Assembly (NCBI RefSeq): GCF_900102875.1
Contig: NZ_FNGH01000012.1
Coordinates: 96,403 to 160,402, forward strand
Reading direction: 5' to 3'
Source of the DNA: Franzmannia pantelleriensis
Lineage (GTDB): Bacteria > Pseudomonadota > Gammaproteobacteria > Pseudomonadales > Halomonadaceae
Length of the DNA stretch: 64,000 bases
A model generated the notes under the pieces. The model was not told the origin of the DNA. It did no database searches and saw only the letters and a program-made list of their open reading frames with translations. The position numbers and the translations under genes were made by a program. Below are positions 63,686 to 64,000 of the stretch, piece after piece. Every line of letters starts with the position of its first letter. Position 1 is the stretch's first letter.

Positions 63686-63695
63686 CTAAATAAGT

Positions 63696-63812
63696 GCCTG
63701 ACGATGACCTACTCTCGCATGGGGAGACCCCACACTACCATCGGCGCTGAGCGGTTTCACTGCTGAGTTCGGCATGGGATCAGGTGGTTCCCGCACGCTA
63801 TGGTCGTCAGGC
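63696..63812 (-). rRNA. rrf: 5S ribosomal RNA
   Basis: About 117 nt: GCCTGACGACCATAGCGTGC at the 5' end pairs with the 3' GTCAGGC, with the internal loops GGAACCACCTGATCCCATGC and CCGAACTCAGCAGTGAAACC typical of bacterial 5S. Ends are judged by pairing and could shift by 1-2 nt. Confidence 0.95.
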
Positions 63813-63892
63813 GAAAAACAAAGGAATCATGCCAACGATACGTCTCAACGCATCCGCAACTGCGTCGTAATCCACAGACCCCTTGGGGTTAT

Positions 63893-64000
63893 ATGGTCAA
63901 GCCTCACGGGCCATTAGTACACGTTAGCTCAACACATTGCTGTGCTTCCACACCGTGCCTATCAACCAGCTAGTCTCGCTGGGCCCTTCAGGAGGCGCAA
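63893..64000 (-). rRNA. rrl: 23S ribosomal RNA, 3' end (partial)
   Basis: The minus strand reads ...TAGCTGGTTGATAGGCACGG, then AGCAATGTGTTGAGC and ends CCGTGAGGCTTGACCAT, homologous to the 3' terminus of 23S. The gene runs off the window. About 80 nt of spacer separate it from 5S. Confidence 0.93.

Larger units (their letters stand above)
63216..63695. other. 480-bp gene-free stretch holding stacked terminators and decayed 5S pieces
   Basis: No credible protein frame. It contains a hisC terminator, then three terminator hairpins on the minus strand, each with a nearby TAAGTGCCTGACGA block identical to the 3' end of 5S rRNA. Between the hairpins is GC-rich sequence with CGCCCGGGTCG-type remnants. 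Confidence 0.8.

Noticed and set aside
63437..63766. A 109-codon protein frame between hisC and 5S
   Set aside because: Runs through terminator hairpins and into 5S rRNA; no protein features.

Overview
The window looks like chromosome from a high-GC gammaproteobacterium, most likely Halomonadaceae (Halomonas or a close relative). The pointers are an ectoine hydroxylase (ectD), a FabY-type ketoacyl synthase, the hisBHAF order, a DUF2782-thrB-speA run next to polA, and an rRNA operon with a typical proteobacterial 5S. I made this assignment by reading protein sequences, without a database search.

Layout. 1-2.6 kb (minus): TrmB-like methyltransferase, EmrE-like SMR pump and PBP4-type dacB in one compact run. 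2.8-8.3 kb (plus): fabY, coaD, a YfhL-type ferredoxin, a MATE exporter and an AtoE-type short-chain fatty acid transporter. 8.4-17.8 kb (minus): a self-contained catabolic cluster with a LysR regulator, a PotABCD-like ABC importer, a three-part HcnABC-like flavin/iron-sulfur dehydrogenase, a second DAO-type oxidase and a RidA imine deaminase. Its intergenic and transporter parts look AT-richer than the flanks, and it is the most accessory-looking gene block here. 18-29.9 kb: thioesterase, a voltage-sensor-like membrane protein, a MocR/LysE divergent pair, a cluster of small lipoproteins (I78 inhibitor, two entericidins), a truncated TauE gene, HIT, a NicO/DUF1007 metal pair, two related lipoproteins, glycerate kinase, Dps, a His-rich secreted protein and pepD. 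30-36.2 kb: tmcA and a Fur-type fbpABC iron importer. 36.2-44.3 kb: polA, DUF2782, thrB, speA, a FAH-family hydrolase and ectD.

44.5-46.1 kb: a Phe-Gln-Thr tRNA operon (minus) whose Thr gene is the insertion site of a 1.27 kb element. The element is bounded by 76-bp direct repeats. It carries a HigBA-like toxin-antitoxin pair, a frameshifted BrnA-like antitoxin and the last ~24 codons of a tyrosine integrase. This is a decayed integrative element.

46.2-63.2 kb is mostly housekeeping: mutY-yggX, AsmA with a PanZ-like protein, hisBHAF, DUF416, an alkyltransferase-like protein, a glutamine-amidotransferase fold lacking its cysteine, mnmH-selD, radA, an NlpE-like lipoprotein, an OYE reductase, an AEC transporter and hisC. 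From 63.2 kb to the end lie three stacked terminators with decayed 5S 3' ends, then 5S and the 3' end of 23S, all read on the minus strand.
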